Source: Polaribacter pectinis (GTDB taxonomy: Bacteria; Bacteroidota; Bacteroidia; Flavobacteriales; Flavobacteriaceae). Taken from it: a stretch of DNA of 64,000 nt. A program made the position numbers and the translations under genes. Numbering within the stretch: the stretch's first letter is position 1; each line of letters opens with the position of its first letter. Shown piece by piece: positions 26,885-35,068 of the stretch. The stretch is from contig NZ_CP060695.1 in assembly GCF_014352875.1 (NCBI RefSeq), positions 148,501 to 212,500 on the forward strand, written 5' to 3'. The notes beneath the pieces are model-generated. The model was given only the letters and a program-made list of their open reading frames with translations. It made no database searches and had not been told where the DNA came from.

Positions 26885-27421
26885 ATGAAAAAAATATTTT
26901 TTTTATTAGTTAGTGCAGTAATACTTACTTCTTGTAGCTCTATAAAAGTTACATCAGATTACGACACAAAAGTAGATTTTAATCAATACAAAACTTTTGC
27001 TTTTTATAAACCTGGAATAGACAAAGCAGAAATTTCTGATTTGGATAAAAAACGAATTTTAAGAGCAATAGAAGCAGAATTATTAGCAAAAGGTTTCTCT
27101 AAATCTGATAATCCAGATATGTTAGTGAGCATTTTTACTAAATCTAGAGAGAAAGTAAATGTGCATCAAAACAATTTTGGTTATGGATTTGGTTGGGGAT
27201 GGAATCCTTGGATGGGAAATGGAATGAACAATGTTAATGTTTCTCAATATACAGAGGGGACTTTATTTATAGATTTTATAGATAAAGAAAAGAAAGAGTT
27301 AGTTTGGCAAGGTGTTGGAACTGGAGCATTAAAAATGCAAAACAGAGAGAAAAAAGAAATTAGAATTAAAGAATTTGTAAAAGAAATAATTTCTAGATTT
27401 CCACCAGAATCAGAAAAATAA
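26885..27421 (+). CDS. DUF4136 family lipoprotein
   Basis: 178 residues. The lipobox is TSC (Cys17). SDYDTKVDFNQYKTFAFYKP, the early helix KRILRAIEAELLAKGF, and the late GTLFIDFIDKEKKELVWQGV match DUF4136, an envelope lipoprotein family of unknown role. A Gly/Trp/Asn-rich segment (FGYGFGWGWNPWMGNG) is the variable part. It starts 10 bases after hutU, so it may be co-transcribed. Confidence 0.85.
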   Translation: MKKIFFLLVSAVILTSCSSIKVTSDYDTKVDFNQYKTFAFYKPGIDKAEISDLDKKRILRAIEAELLAKGFSKSDNPDMLVSIFTKSREKVNVHQNNFGYGFGWGWNPWMGNGMNNVNVSQYTEGTLFIDFIDKEKKELVWQGVGTGALKMQNREKKEIRIKEFVKEIISRFPPESEK

Positions 27422-27428
27422 TAAATAC

Positions 27429-27455
27429 AAAAGCGTTCTTATGAACGCTTTTTTT
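27429..27455 (+). terminator. Terminator after the DUF4136 gene
   Basis: AAAAGCGTTC and GAACGCTTTT form a 10-bp stem with loop TTAT, followed by T residues. Confidence 0.88.
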
Positions 27456-27496
27456 ATGGATTAAAGTTTTACTTTTGCAATAACAACATAATTAGA

Positions 27497-27661
27497 ATGT
27501 ATAATAAAATAGTGCCTTTAGAAGAAGGGGATTTTTATTTTAATGAACAAGGTTACAAAGTTTTTACAGAGAAATTTCATTTAAAAAGAGGTCATTGCTG
27601 TAAAAGTGGGTGTAAACATTGTCCTTATGGATACGATAAAAAAACCGATAGTTTTAAATAA
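27497..27661 (+). CDS. DUF5522 small cysteine protein
   Basis: 54 residues: ATG at 27497, TAA at 27659-27661. The start reads MYNKIVPLEEGDFYFNEQG, then VFTEKFHLKRGHCCKSGC and KHCPYGYDK. This fits DUF5522, a small family with a CC-x3-C-x2-C motif that probably binds zinc. A -7-like TACTTTTG lies at 27470-27477, ~19 bases before the ATG. Its function is unknown. Confidence 0.8.
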   Translation: MYNKIVPLEEGDFYFNEQGYKVFTEKFHLKRGHCCKSGCKHCPYGYDKKTDSFK

Positions 27662-27712
27662 AAGTGACTTTTAAAGAATAAAAGTTTCCAATAAATAGAT
27701 AATTTATAAAAA

Positions 27713-28426
27713 ATGATAAAGAGAATTTTAGTTTTAGTAATTGCAATTCAGTTTGCAGGATGTTCAGAATTACAAAAGATAGTTAATAATTTACCAGATG
27801 GAGGAGGAGTTTTATCTCAAGAACAAATAGGTAATGGATTAAGACAAGCTTTAGATAACGGAATTAAAAACCAGGTTTCTAAATTGACATCGCAAAATGG
27901 ATTTTATAAAAATGAATTGGTTAAAATTTTATTACCACAAGAATTACAAGCTGTAGATAAAGGTTTGCGAAGCATTGGTTTGAGTAATTTAGCAGATGAA
28001 GGAATTAAAGTTTTAAATAGAGCTGCTGAAGATGCAGTTAAAACAGCTACTCCAATTTTTGTAAATGCAGTAAAAGAAATTTCTTTTAATGATGCTAAAA
28101 ATATTTTATTAGGAGATCAAAACGCGGCAACTTCTTATTTAAAAAGTAAAACTTCAGATAATTTATTTGCAAGCTTTAGTCCTGTTATTGATAAGTCTTT
28201 TTCTAAAGTTGGTGCAGATAAAGTTTGGAGTAATTTAATTTCTAGATATAATTCGATTCCTTTTGTAAGTAAAGTGAATCCAGATTTAACACAGTATGTT
28301 ACAGAAGAAGCTCTAAAAGGAGTTTTTACAATGATTGAAGTTGAAGAAAAAGGAATTAGAGAAAAAGTTGGTTTAAGAAATACTGCACTTTTAAAGCAAG
28401 TTTTTGCATTACAAGATAATAAGTAA
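27713..28426 (+). CDS. DUF4197 family lipoprotein
   Basis: 237 residues. The lipobox is FAGC (Cys17). LSQEQIGNGLRQALDNGIKN (20 residues), then YKNELVKILLPQEL, and the late EEALKGVFTMIEVEEKGIRE (20 residues) are typical of DUF4197, a mostly helical lipoprotein family of unknown function. It is a single gene after DUF5522. Confidence 0.88.
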   Translation: MIKRILVLVIAIQFAGCSELQKIVNNLPDGGGVLSQEQIGNGLRQALDNGIKNQVSKLTSQNGFYKNELVKILLPQELQAVDKGLRSIGLSNLADEGIKVLNRAAEDAVKTATPIFVNAVKEISFNDAKNILLGDQNAATSYLKSKTSDNLFASFSPVIDKSFSKVGADKVWSNLISRYNSIPFVSKVNPDLTQYVTEEALKGVFTMIEVEEKGIREKVGLRNTALLKQVFALQDNK

Positions 28427-28487
28427 TTCAATATAGATATTTTTCAATAGAATTTTTGCTTATATTTAATGACTAATTTTAACTAAT

Positions 28488-28685
28488 ATGTCAAGAATTA
28501 AGCAATTAATCATTTATAGAAAACATCTAGAAGATAGATATTTAAGGCTTTTAGAAAAATCTAATGAATATCGCTTTATAGATGAATCTAAAAGTGATAC
28601 TGCAGCTTTTAAGGCAATGAAAATTTTAGATAAAATTAATAGAGTAAGTTATTTAGATAGAGAAATTTTAAATACTGTTTCTTAA
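28488..28685 (+). CDS. Small hypothetical protein, coiled-coil-like
   Basis: 65 residues, charged and helical (IYRKHLEDRYLRLLEKSNEY), with no signal or membrane segment. It seems conserved in pattern with short flavobacterial proteins, but I recognise no named family. Its end overlaps the convergent BtuF-like gene by 18 bases. Confidence 0.5.
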   Translation: MSRIKQLIIYRKHLEDRYLRLLEKSNEYRFIDESKSDTAAFKAMKILDKINRVSYLDREILNTVS

Positions 28686-29450
28686 AGTTTTAAAGTAACT
28701 AAAAGCTTTTGTTAGTCTGCTTCCATACCAAGAAAAATATTCGCCATCAACTAAAATTATTTTAGAAGATTTAGTGTATTCTTTAAGTTCTATAACATGT
28801 TTTTCTGAAAAAGGATAAGGTTCAGAAGAAAGTAGAATTAAATCTGCATTAGATAAATCTTTTAATTCAATTTCTGGATATCTATTTAAGTTACCAAAGA
28901 TATTATCATGCTTATTTAATTTTAGTAAGTGGTTAATAAATGTATGGTTTGCTGCAACCATCCATGGGTTTTTCCATATAAAATAAGCAACTTTTAATGA
29001 AGGTTTGTCTTTTATAAAATTCTGAAAATCCTCTAATTCTGTTTTTAATATTGAAGTTAATGTTCTTGCTTCTTTTTCTTTTGAAAAAACGCTACCATAT
29101 TGATTTATTAATTCAATTGTATCATCAATAGTAAAGATATCAGAAACATGAGTTGGTGCAATTTTCTGACAGATTTCAACAATTTCTTTGGTGTTTTCTT
29201 CTTTATTACATAGAATAATATCTGGTTTTAAAGCTTTAATTTTATCAATGTTGATAGTTTTTGTTCCGCCAACAATAGTTTTATTTTGCTTCAAATGAGT
29301 TGGATGAACACAAAATTTAGTAACACCAACTATTGAATCTTCCAAGCCTAAATCAACAAGTAATTCAGTTTGACTTGGTACTAAAGAAATAATTCGTTTG
29401 GGAGTATTTTTCAATTCAAAAACATTATTTATTAGGTCTTTGAATATCAT
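28668..29450 (-). CDS. Helical backbone metal receptor / BtuF-like substrate-binding protein, without signal peptide
   Basis: 260 residues. PKRIISLVPSQTELLVDLGL, then KALKPDIILCNKEEN, and the late SNADLILLSSEPYPFSEKH match the class III periplasmic-binding fold of cobalamin- and siderophore-binding proteins. The usual signal peptide is absent: the first residues are MIFKDLINNVFEL, and no upstream ATG in frame gives one. It therefore may act in the cytoplasm or be a diverged relative. It ends four bases from pyrF on the same strand. Confidence 0.8.
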   Translation of the reverse strand: MIFKDLINNVFELKNTPKRIISLVPSQTELLVDLGLEDSIVGVTKFCVHPTHLKQNKTIVGGTKTINIDKIKALKPDIILCNKEENTKEIVEICQKIAPTHVSDIFTIDDTIELINQYGSVFSKEKEARTLTSILKTELEDFQNFIKDKPSLKVAYFIWKNPWMVAANHTFINHLLKLNKHDNIFGNLNRYPEIELKDLSNADLILLSSEPYPFSEKHVIELKEYTKSSKIILVDGEYFSWYGSRLTKAFSYFKTLRNSI

Positions 29451-29454
29451 TGGG

Positions 29455-30270
29455 TTAATTTAAAATTTCAGCCATTTGTACTTGTAATTCTAAAGCTTTT
29501 TTAGCTGCTTCTTCAGCAAAATTAGCCTCTTTAGAAGCATAAATAATTCCACGAGAAGAATTAATTAATAATCCAACATTTTTTGATAATCCATATTTAC
29601 AAACATCTTGTAAATTTCCACCTTGGGCACCAACACCAGGAACTAATAAAAAAGAATTCGGAACAATTTTTCTAATTTCAGTAAAGTATTCTGCCTTTGT
29701 TGCTCCAACAACGTACATTAAGTTTTTAGAGTTTTTCCAAGATTTAGAAGTTTCTAAAACTTGTTTATACAATTCTTTTCCTTCCACAGTTTTAGTTTGA
29801 AAGTCGAAAGCACCTTCATTAGAAGTTAAAGCCAACATAATGGTATGCTTATTGTCAAACGCTAAAAATGGCTCTACAGAATCTTTACCCATGTATGGAG
29901 CAACAGTAACAGAATCAAATGCTAAATCTTCAAAAAAAGCTTTTGCATACATTGTAGAGGTGTTACCAATATCACCACGTTTTGCATCAGCAATTGTGTA
30001 AATTTCTGGATAATTTTTATTCAAGTAATTAATGGTTTTTTCAAGAGACTGCCAACCTTTAATTCCATAAGCTTCATAAAAAGCAGTGTTAGGTTTATAG
30101 GAGACACAAAGATGATGAGTTGCATCTATAATAGCTTTATTAAAGGCAAAAATAGGATCTTCCTCTTTTAAAAGGTGCGTTGGAATTTTATTCAAATCCA
30201 CATCCAATCCAATACATAAAAAGGATTTCTTTTTCTTAATTTGCGCTACTAATTCTTGTGTTGTCATCAA
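29455..30270 (-). CDS. pyrF: Orotidine 5'-phosphate decarboxylase, type 2
   Basis: 271 residues. [14 protein letters not shown] and the active-site [13 protein letters not shown] (Asp-Lys-Asp) are the diagnostic motifs, and [10 protein letters not shown] is the phosphate loop. It decarboxylates OMP to UMP in pyrimidine synthesis. The first or second methionine (MMTTQ) could be the start. The BtuF-like gene follows at four bases and is probably co-transcribed. Confidence 0.95.
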   Translation of the reverse strand: MMTTQELVAQIKKKKSFLCIGLDVDLNKIPTHLLKEEDPIFAFNKAIIDATHHLCVSYKPNTAFYEAYGIKGWQSLEKTINYLNKNYPEIYTIADAKRGDIGNTSTMYAKAFFEDLAFDSVTVAPYMGKDSVEPFLAFDNKHTIMLALTSNEGAFDFQTKTVEGKELYKQVLETSKSWKNSKNLMYVVGATKAEYFTEIRKIVPNSFLLVPGVGAQGGNLQDVCKYGLSKNVGLLINSSRGIIYASKEANFAEEAAKKALELQVQMAEILN

Positions 30271-30385
30271 TTAAATATAAGTTTTACAAAAGTACTTAAA
30301 TTTGTGGTTAATTTATAATTGAAATTGTAAGTTTTCACTTTAATAAAAGACATGAATATGGTATATTCTAGTCAAAATAAATATT

Positions 30386-30883
30386 ATGATAAAAAAAATA
30401 GTACTCTTACTTTCTCTCGTTTTTGTTAGTTGTAATTTAGAGAAACCAACTGCTTTTTCTAAAGAAGCATTAAATGAAAAAGTTATAGCATTAGACAATA
30501 ATTCTAGTACTATAGAAGATGTTCTAAATAAACATAAAGGAAAAAAGATTTTAATAGATGTTTGGGCTTCTTGGTGTAGAGATTGTCTTAAAGGAATACC
30601 AGCAGTAAAGAATTTACAGAAAGAATTTCCTGAAGTTGTTTTTTTATTTTTATCTGTAGATACTAAACAAACTTCTTGGAAATATGCTGTTAATAAATAC
30701 AATTTAAAAGGCGAACATTACAATCTACCTAAAGGAATGAAGAAAGGAGAATTTGTCGATTTTTTAAATTTAGGTTGGATTCCTAGATATTTGGTTGTTG
30801 ATGAAAACGGACGAATTACCCTTTTTAAAGCAACAAGTGCTTCAGATAATGATATTTATGAAGCATTAAATAAAGCTATATAA
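30386..30883 (+). CDS. TlpA/thioredoxin-like lipoprotein
   Basis: 165 residues. The lipoprotein signal ends in FVSC (Cys16). The thioredoxin domain has WASWCRDCLKGIP (CxxC redox pair at ~63-66) and the cis-proline region GWIPRYLVVDENG. It is likely a membrane-anchored periplasmic thiol-disulfide reductase of the TlpA/ResA group. It lies upstream of tpiA on the same strand with a 112-base gap. Confidence 0.9.
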   Translation: MIKKIVLLLSLVFVSCNLEKPTAFSKEALNEKVIALDNNSSTIEDVLNKHKGKKILIDVWASWCRDCLKGIPAVKNLQKEFPEVVFLFLSVDTKQTSWKYAVNKYNLKGEHYNLPKGMKKGEFVDFLNLGWIPRYLVVDENGRITLFKATSASDNDIYEALNKAI

Positions 30884-30995
30884 ATCGTTTTAGTAACTAT
30901 TTATCAGAATAAAAGTTTTTTATTTTTCATTTCTTAAATTTACTGCTTAATAATAAGTCTATAAACAGCCTTAAAAAGGTTTTAAAATAATAAAT

Positions 30996-31754
30996 ATGAG
31001 AACAAAAATAGTAGCAGGAAACTGGAAAATGAATAATGATAAGGATGCAACTAAAAAATTAATTAAAAGTTTAGATAAATCTATTAAAGATTTATCTTTA
31101 AAAAATACACGTGTTATTGTTGCACCAACGTTTGTAAACTTATCTTCTGCTGTAAAAAAAGCAAAAAAATCGAAGATAGAAGTTGTTGCACAAAACATGC
31201 ATCAAGCCAAAAATGGAGCTTATACAGGTGAGATTTCTGCAGATATGTTAAAAGCAATTGGTATTAAAACAGTTATTTTAGGACATTCTGAAAGAAGAAC
31301 TTATTTTAATGAAACAGATGCAGCTTTAGCTGAAAAAGTAGATGCAGTTTTAGAAAATAAATTAGAAACTATTTTTTGTTTTGGAGAATTGTTAGAAGAT
31401 AGAAAATCTGATAATCATTTTGCAGTGGTAGAAAGTCAATTATCTAATGCTTTGTTTCATTTAGAAGCTAAAGATTGGAAAAGTATTATTTTAGCATACG
31501 AACCAGTTTGGGCAATTGGTACAGGAGAAACTGCAAGCCCAGAACAAGCTCAAGAAATGCACGCTTTTATTAGAAGTATTATCGAAAAAAAATACAATAA
31601 AGAAGTTGCAGATGGAGTTTCTATCTTATATGGTGGAAGTGTAAAACCAGCAAATGCAGAAGAAATTTTTTCTAAACCAGATGTAGATGGAGGTTTAATA
31701 GGAGGTGCTGCCTTACACGTAGATGATTTTAAAGCAATTATTGTAGCAATATAA
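30996..31754 (+). CDS. tpiA: Triosephosphate isomerase
   Basis: 252 residues. VAGNWKMN (Lys11), ILGHSERR (His97), AYEPVWAIGTG (Glu169) and ILYGGSVKPANA are all intact. It interconverts dihydroxyacetone phosphate and glyceraldehyde-3-phosphate in glycolysis. It is followed by a terminator, then prmA and clpS, a common neighbourhood in this group. Confidence 0.97.
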   Translation: MRTKIVAGNWKMNNDKDATKKLIKSLDKSIKDLSLKNTRVIVAPTFVNLSSAVKKAKKSKIEVVAQNMHQAKNGAYTGEISADMLKAIGIKTVILGHSERRTYFNETDAALAEKVDAVLENKLETIFCFGELLEDRKSDNHFAVVESQLSNALFHLEAKDWKSIILAYEPVWAIGTGETASPEQAQEMHAFIRSIIEKKYNKEVADGVSILYGGSVKPANAEEIFSKPDVDGGLIGGAALHVDDFKAIIVAI

Positions 31755-31798
31755 ATAGAAGTTATTTTGTAATACTTCAAAAGAAAACCAATAAATTT

Positions 31799-31830
31799 GC
31801 ATCAAGATTTTTAAATCTTGATGCTTTTTT
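31799..31830 (+). terminator. Terminator between tpiA and prmA
   Basis: GCATCAAGATTT and AAATCTTGATGC form a 12-bp stem with loop TT, followed by TTTTTT. Confidence 0.88.
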
Positions 31831-31862
31831 GTTTAAGAGCATCATCTTCAGAAAAAATAATT

Positions 31863-32699
31863 ATGGATAATATTTATATTGAATACAATTTTACAGTTTC
31901 ACCCAAAGAACCTGCAACAGAAATTTTAATTGCAGAATTAGGAAATGTTGGTTTTGAAAGCTTTGTTGAAAATGAAAATGGAGTAACAGCTTTTATTCAG
32001 AAAAACGAATGGAATTCAGAAATTTTAGAGAATATTTTTGTTTTAAATTCTGATGAGTTTACTATTGAATACAATCAAAAAGAAGTAGCGCAAACTAATT
32101 GGAATGCAGAATGGGAAAAGAATTTTTCTCCAATTCAAGTTGATGATTTGGTTAGTATTCGCGCACCTTTTCATGAGAATCCTAATTTAAAATATGATAT
32201 TGTTATTGAACCAAAAATGAGTTTTGGAACAGGTCATCATGAAACTACGCATATGATGGTACAACATTTATTGCAGTTAGATTTAGAAAATAAGAAAACT
32301 TTAGATATGGGTTGTGGAACTGGAATTTTAGCGATTTTTGCTGAAATGAAAGGAGCAAAACCTTTAGACGCAATAGATATTGACAATTGGTGTTATGAAA
32401 ACTCTATAGAAAATGTTGCTCGCAATAACTGTACTAATATTTCCGTTTTTGAAGGAGATTCATCATTATTAATCAATAAAAAATATGATGTAATAATAGC
32501 TAATATTAACAGAAATATTCTGTTGATGGACATGAAAGTGTATGCCAATTGTTTAAATGAAAACGGAGTTTTGTTATTAAGTGGTTTTTATCAAGAAGAC
32601 ATCCCTATTATAGACGCAGAAGTTTCTAAATACGATTTAAAATTAGAGACTTTTATTGAAAGAAATAATTGGGTTGCATTAAAATACAATAAGTTGTAA
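31863..32699 (+). CDS. prmA: Ribosomal protein L11 methyltransferase
   Basis: 278 residues from the ATG at 31863 (MDNIYIEYNFTV). An upstream codon at 31818 would place the start partly in the terminator tail and is unlikely. The N-terminal domain has ATEILIAELGNVGFESF. The SAM domain has EPKMSFGTGHHETTHM, LDMGCGTGILAIFA and NINRNILL. It trimethylates L11 in the cytoplasm. clpS follows 10 bases after the stop. Confidence 0.95.
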   Translation: MDNIYIEYNFTVSPKEPATEILIAELGNVGFESFVENENGVTAFIQKNEWNSEILENIFVLNSDEFTIEYNQKEVAQTNWNAEWEKNFSPIQVDDLVSIRAPFHENPNLKYDIVIEPKMSFGTGHHETTHMMVQHLLQLDLENKKTLDMGCGTGILAIFAEMKGAKPLDAIDIDNWCYENSIENVARNNCTNISVFEGDSSLLINKKYDVIIANINRNILLMDMKVYANCLNENGVLLLSGFYQEDIPIIDAEVSKYDLKLETFIERNNWVALKYNKL

Positions 32700-32709
32700 T
32701 TTTGTGATT

Positions 32710-32985
32710 ATGAGTACAAAAGAAAAAATCCAAGAAGAAGTAGATGTTTTAGAGCAAGAAACATTTCAACATGAAATAGTTTTACATAATGATGATGTAA
32801 ATACTTTTGACCACGTTATAGACTCTTTAGTTGATGTTTGCGAGCATACTTTTGAGCAAGCAGAACAATGTGCAACTTTGGTTCATTATAAGGGTAAATG
32901 CACTGTAAAATCTGGTGAATATAAAGATTTAGAACCAAGATGTTCTAAATTATTACAACTAGGTTTATCTGCAGAATTGGTTTAA
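32710..32985 (+). CDS. clpS: ATP-dependent Clp protease adaptor protein
   Basis: 91 residues from the ATG at 32710; a GTG at 32704 is a poorer start. LHNDDVNTFDHVIDSLVDVC, then AEQCATLVHYKGKCTVKSG form the ClpS fold, whose N-degron pocket residues (Asn-Asp-Asp, Met/Val, His) are in place. It delivers N-end-rule substrates to ClpAP. It forms an operon with prmA and the 90-residue gene that starts two bases after its stop. Confidence 0.95.
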   Translation: MSTKEKIQEEVDVLEQETFQHEIVLHNDDVNTFDHVIDSLVDVCEHTFEQAEQCATLVHYKGKCTVKSGEYKDLEPRCSKLLQLGLSAELV

Positions 32986-32987
32986 TT

Positions 32988-33260
32988 ATGGAAAACGTTT
33001 TAAAATATTACGAATTTTCTTCATTTTTTAAAGATGAATCTGGTGCTTTTTCTGGAAATGAAATTAGCTATACTGAATTAAATGATACACATTTTTTAAT
33101 TTTTGAAGAAAATAATACTAACTATAATTTATATGTTTCCAAATTTAAGAATAAAAATGAAATAGGGCATCAGGTTCCAGAAATACTCGAATTATTGATA
33201 GTTAATTACGATAAAAGTATACCAGAACATCGTATTGCAATCAAACAATATTTAGATTAA
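32988..33260 (+). CDS. Hypothetical protein in the prmA-clpS operon
   Basis: 90 residues, soluble, acidic and aromatic-rich, with EISYTELNDTHFLIFEEN and LELLIVNYDKSI. No family is recognised. It begins two bases after clpS and ends at a terminator, so it is the last gene of the operon. Confidence 0.65.
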   Translation: MENVLKYYEFSSFFKDESGAFSGNEISYTELNDTHFLIFEENNTNYNLYVSKFKNKNEIGHQVPEILELLIVNYDKSIPEHRIAIKQYLD

Positions 33261-33290
33261 ACTCAAGAATTTTCTTGAGTTTTTTTTATT
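33259..33290 (+). terminator. Terminator of the prmA-clpS operon
   Basis: AAACTCAAGAA and TTCTTGAGTTT form an 11-bp stem with loop TT, followed by a long T run. The stem begins in the stop codon of the last gene. Confidence 0.88.
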
Positions 33291-33353
33291 TTTTATAAAA
33301 CCATGTGACTTATTAAATACGTATGTGTCATATAAACAGAAGCAAGAATAAAA

Positions 33354-33542
33354 ATGAATAACAGAAACATATTATTAATAGTAATTATATTGTTTCCCCC
33401 GATAATTTCTGCACAAGTGGTACCACCACCAATGCCACCACCACCACCACCTGGTTTACCAATTGATGGTTATACACTCGTCTTGTTTTTAATAGCAATT
33501 GTATATGGATCTATAAAGATCATTAAAGATAGTAGTAGTTAG
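33354..33542 (+). CDS. Small signal-plus-membrane-anchor protein with a PID-CTERM-like tail
   Basis: 62 residues. An N-terminal signal peptide ends near ISA. A short proline-rich linker follows (VVPPPMPPPPPPGLPID), then a transmembrane helix and a KIIKDSSS basic tail. PPGLPIDG before a terminal helix is the pattern I recall for the PID-CTERM sorting signal of Bacteroidota. The protein is almost only the sorting signal, with no cargo domain. It has its own terminator at 33566-33600. Confidence 0.7.
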   Translation: MNNRNILLIVIILFPPIISAQVVPPPMPPPPPPGLPIDGYTLVLFLIAIVYGSIKIIKDSSS

Positions 33543-33565
33543 TTTTATACTAAGTTTGGTTAGAC

Positions 33566-33600
33566 AAAAAGGTCTTAAACATGTGTTTAAGGCCTTTTTA
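33566..33600 (+). terminator. Terminator after the PID-CTERM-like gene
   Basis: AAAAAGGTCTTAAACA and TGTTTAAGGCCTTTTT form a long stem with one G-T pair and a two-base loop. Confidence 0.85.
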
Positions 33601-33611
33601 TATTTTACAAA

Positions 33612-33690
33612 ATAAAAAAAAACTCACCTCAAAGAGGTGAGCATAATTTAGGGAATGAAGGGGGATTTTAATATAGAATACTATAGTGCA
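33612..33690 (-). ncRNA. Candidate small RNA, minus strand
   Basis: On the minus strand TAATTTTG (33689-33696) fits the -7 box. About 70 bases on, CTCACCTC/GAGGTGAG (33623-33641) with loop TTT is followed by a run of eight T. No gene ends there on this strand: both flanking genes run the other way. The predicted ~72-nt RNA contains ATCCCCCTTCATTCCC and no ORF. Confidence 0.4.
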
Positions 33691-33775
33691 AAATTAAGAT
33701 ATATATTCGCTTTAGTTTACGGCATTATATGTCTTTATATTAAAATTTTTATATATTAGTTTATCAAAATAAAAC

Positions 33776-34654
33776 ATGAAAAAATACACTTCAATTGGAG
33801 AGTTAATTTTAGATTATAGAGAATATAATAACTTATCTCAATCTAATCTAGCAACTCAATTAAATGTCGATTTAAGAACCATACAACGTTGGGAGAAAAA
33901 TTTAACTTTAATAAAATCTGAAAAAGAAGAAGATATCGTTCTGGCAACTTTAATGCCTTATCAGTTAATTCATAATTTAAATGCAGCAGTTCCAATACCT
34001 ACCTATTATAATTTTAAAACAAGAAAGTACTCGTTGTTTTATCAAAATAATGAATTGCCAAAATTAAGTTGGTATAAAGATCAGATAGACATAGTATCAA
34101 AAAATATTAGAACAATAGATTTTGAATATGATATAAAGCATATTCGTAATTTTATAGATACCCAAAAAAGAGATGATTTTTATGTAAATGACGATTTAAT
34201 AAAAGAAAGTATTAAGTTATTGCCAGAGTTAAATTATTTATATACTGGTTCAGCAGGATTTTATGCAGGACACTGTATAGTGCTTCCGTTGAAAAAAAGT
34301 ACATATCTTAAACTTAAAAGTAGAGAAATTTCTAACAAAGATTTGAGACCTGTAGATTTAATAGATTATAAAACCGAAGAAATACCTATTTTTTACAGAT
34401 ATGATATTACTGGAGATTGTAACGAGACAATTTTCTACATTATGGGGAAATTCTTTAGATTCTTTAGAGATTTAAATAAGAAGTATTTAATGTGTGGTTA
34501 TACAGATCGTGATGATAATTATAACCTTAATAAAGAGATTGGATTAGAGGTTGTATGGGAAGATAAAGAGTTACAGAAAAAGTTAAATCTAGATTTTCCT
34601 CCACGTTTTTTTGAAGGAAATTTTAATAATTTTCTACTAAATCTTAAAAAATAA
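33776..34654 (+). CDS. HTH (XRE-type) regulator with a large C-terminal domain
   Basis: 292 residues. The HTH is at ~5-45 (LILDYREYNNLSQSNLATQL, then DLRTIQRWEKN). The long remainder is alpha/beta, with GSAGFYAGHCIVLPLKKSTY (20 residues), DITGDCNETIFYIMGKFF and EIGLEVVWEDKEL. The end part looks a little like a GNAT-type fold, but no acetyl-CoA loop is clear. It may be a ligand-sensing repressor; the target is unknown. A terminator overlaps its stop. Confidence 0.75.
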   Translation: MKKYTSIGELILDYREYNNLSQSNLATQLNVDLRTIQRWEKNLTLIKSEKEEDIVLATLMPYQLIHNLNAAVPIPTYYNFKTRKYSLFYQNNELPKLSWYKDQIDIVSKNIRTIDFEYDIKHIRNFIDTQKRDDFYVNDDLIKESIKLLPELNYLYTGSAGFYAGHCIVLPLKKSTYLKLKSREISNKDLRPVDLIDYKTEEIPIFYRYDITGDCNETIFYIMGKFFRFFRDLNKKYLMCGYTDRDDNYNLNKEIGLEVVWEDKELQKKLNLDFPPRFFEGNFNNFLLNLKK

Positions 34655-34686
34655 AAAAGCTTCCAAATTATTGGAAGCTTTTTTTT
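34653..34686. terminator. Bidirectional terminator between the HTH gene and tRNA-Arg
   Basis: AAAAAAGCTTCCAA and TTGGAAGCTTTTTT form a perfect 14-bp stem with loop ATTA. It ends the plus-strand regulator and the minus-strand tRNA. Confidence 0.92.
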
Positions 34687-34687
34687 G

Positions 34688-34761
34688 TGACCATGGCAGG
34701 ATTCAAACCTGCAACCTCTTGAGCCGTAATCAAGTGCGCTATTCAGTTGCGCCACATGGCC
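34688..34761 (-). tRNA. tRNA-Arg (anticodon ACG)
   Basis: 74 nt on the minus strand. The acceptor GGCCATG pairs with CATGGTC. The D stem is GCGC/GCGC. The anticodon stem is CTTGA/TCAAG with loop TTACGGC (anticodon ACG). The T stem is GCAGG/CCTGC with loop TTTGAAT-type. The discriminator is A, and CCA is not encoded (CAA follows). Confidence 0.95.
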
Positions 34762-34821
34762 GTTAAGCGGGTGCAAATATAATAGCAATTTTCTTAATTA
34801 GAAAGCCTATTTATGGTTTTT

Positions 34822-35052
34822 TTACGAATTTATTTCTTTTTGATATGCATCTACAATAAGATTTGCTTTTTCTAAATCTACATTCAGCACAAATAGCTCT
34901 ACAGAATTCATTTGTTCTCCAAAACCTGCTAACCTTGCAGATTCAAATTTATCCTTAACTAAACAATGAATTTTCTCATCATCTAAAAGGTTTTGTAAGC
35001 CTTTTACAATAATTGAAGATCCCGAAAATATTTTTACGTGTTCTGTTGTCAT
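34822..35052 (-). CDS. DUF2007 family protein
   Basis: 76 residues. VKIFSGSSIIVKGLQNLLDD, then SVELFVLNVDLEKANLIVDA (20 residues), is the ferredoxin-like DUF2007 fold, sometimes called a putative signal transducer because of PII-like similarity. It has no signal peptide and no known ligand. It is probably a single gene. Confidence 0.85.
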   Translation of the reverse strand: MTTEHVKIFSGSSIIVKGLQNLLDDEKIHCLVKDKFESARLAGFGEQMNSVELFVLNVDLEKANLIVDAYQKEINS

Positions 35053-35068
35053 AATTTTTAAAATTTAA

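Noticed and set aside
31818..31862. Longer prmA N-terminus from 31818
   Set aside because: It begins inside the terminator tail and adds residues unlike PrmA.
34519..34788. 89-codon frame across tRNA-Arg
   Set aside because: It is antisense to the HTH gene and crosses the tRNA and terminator.
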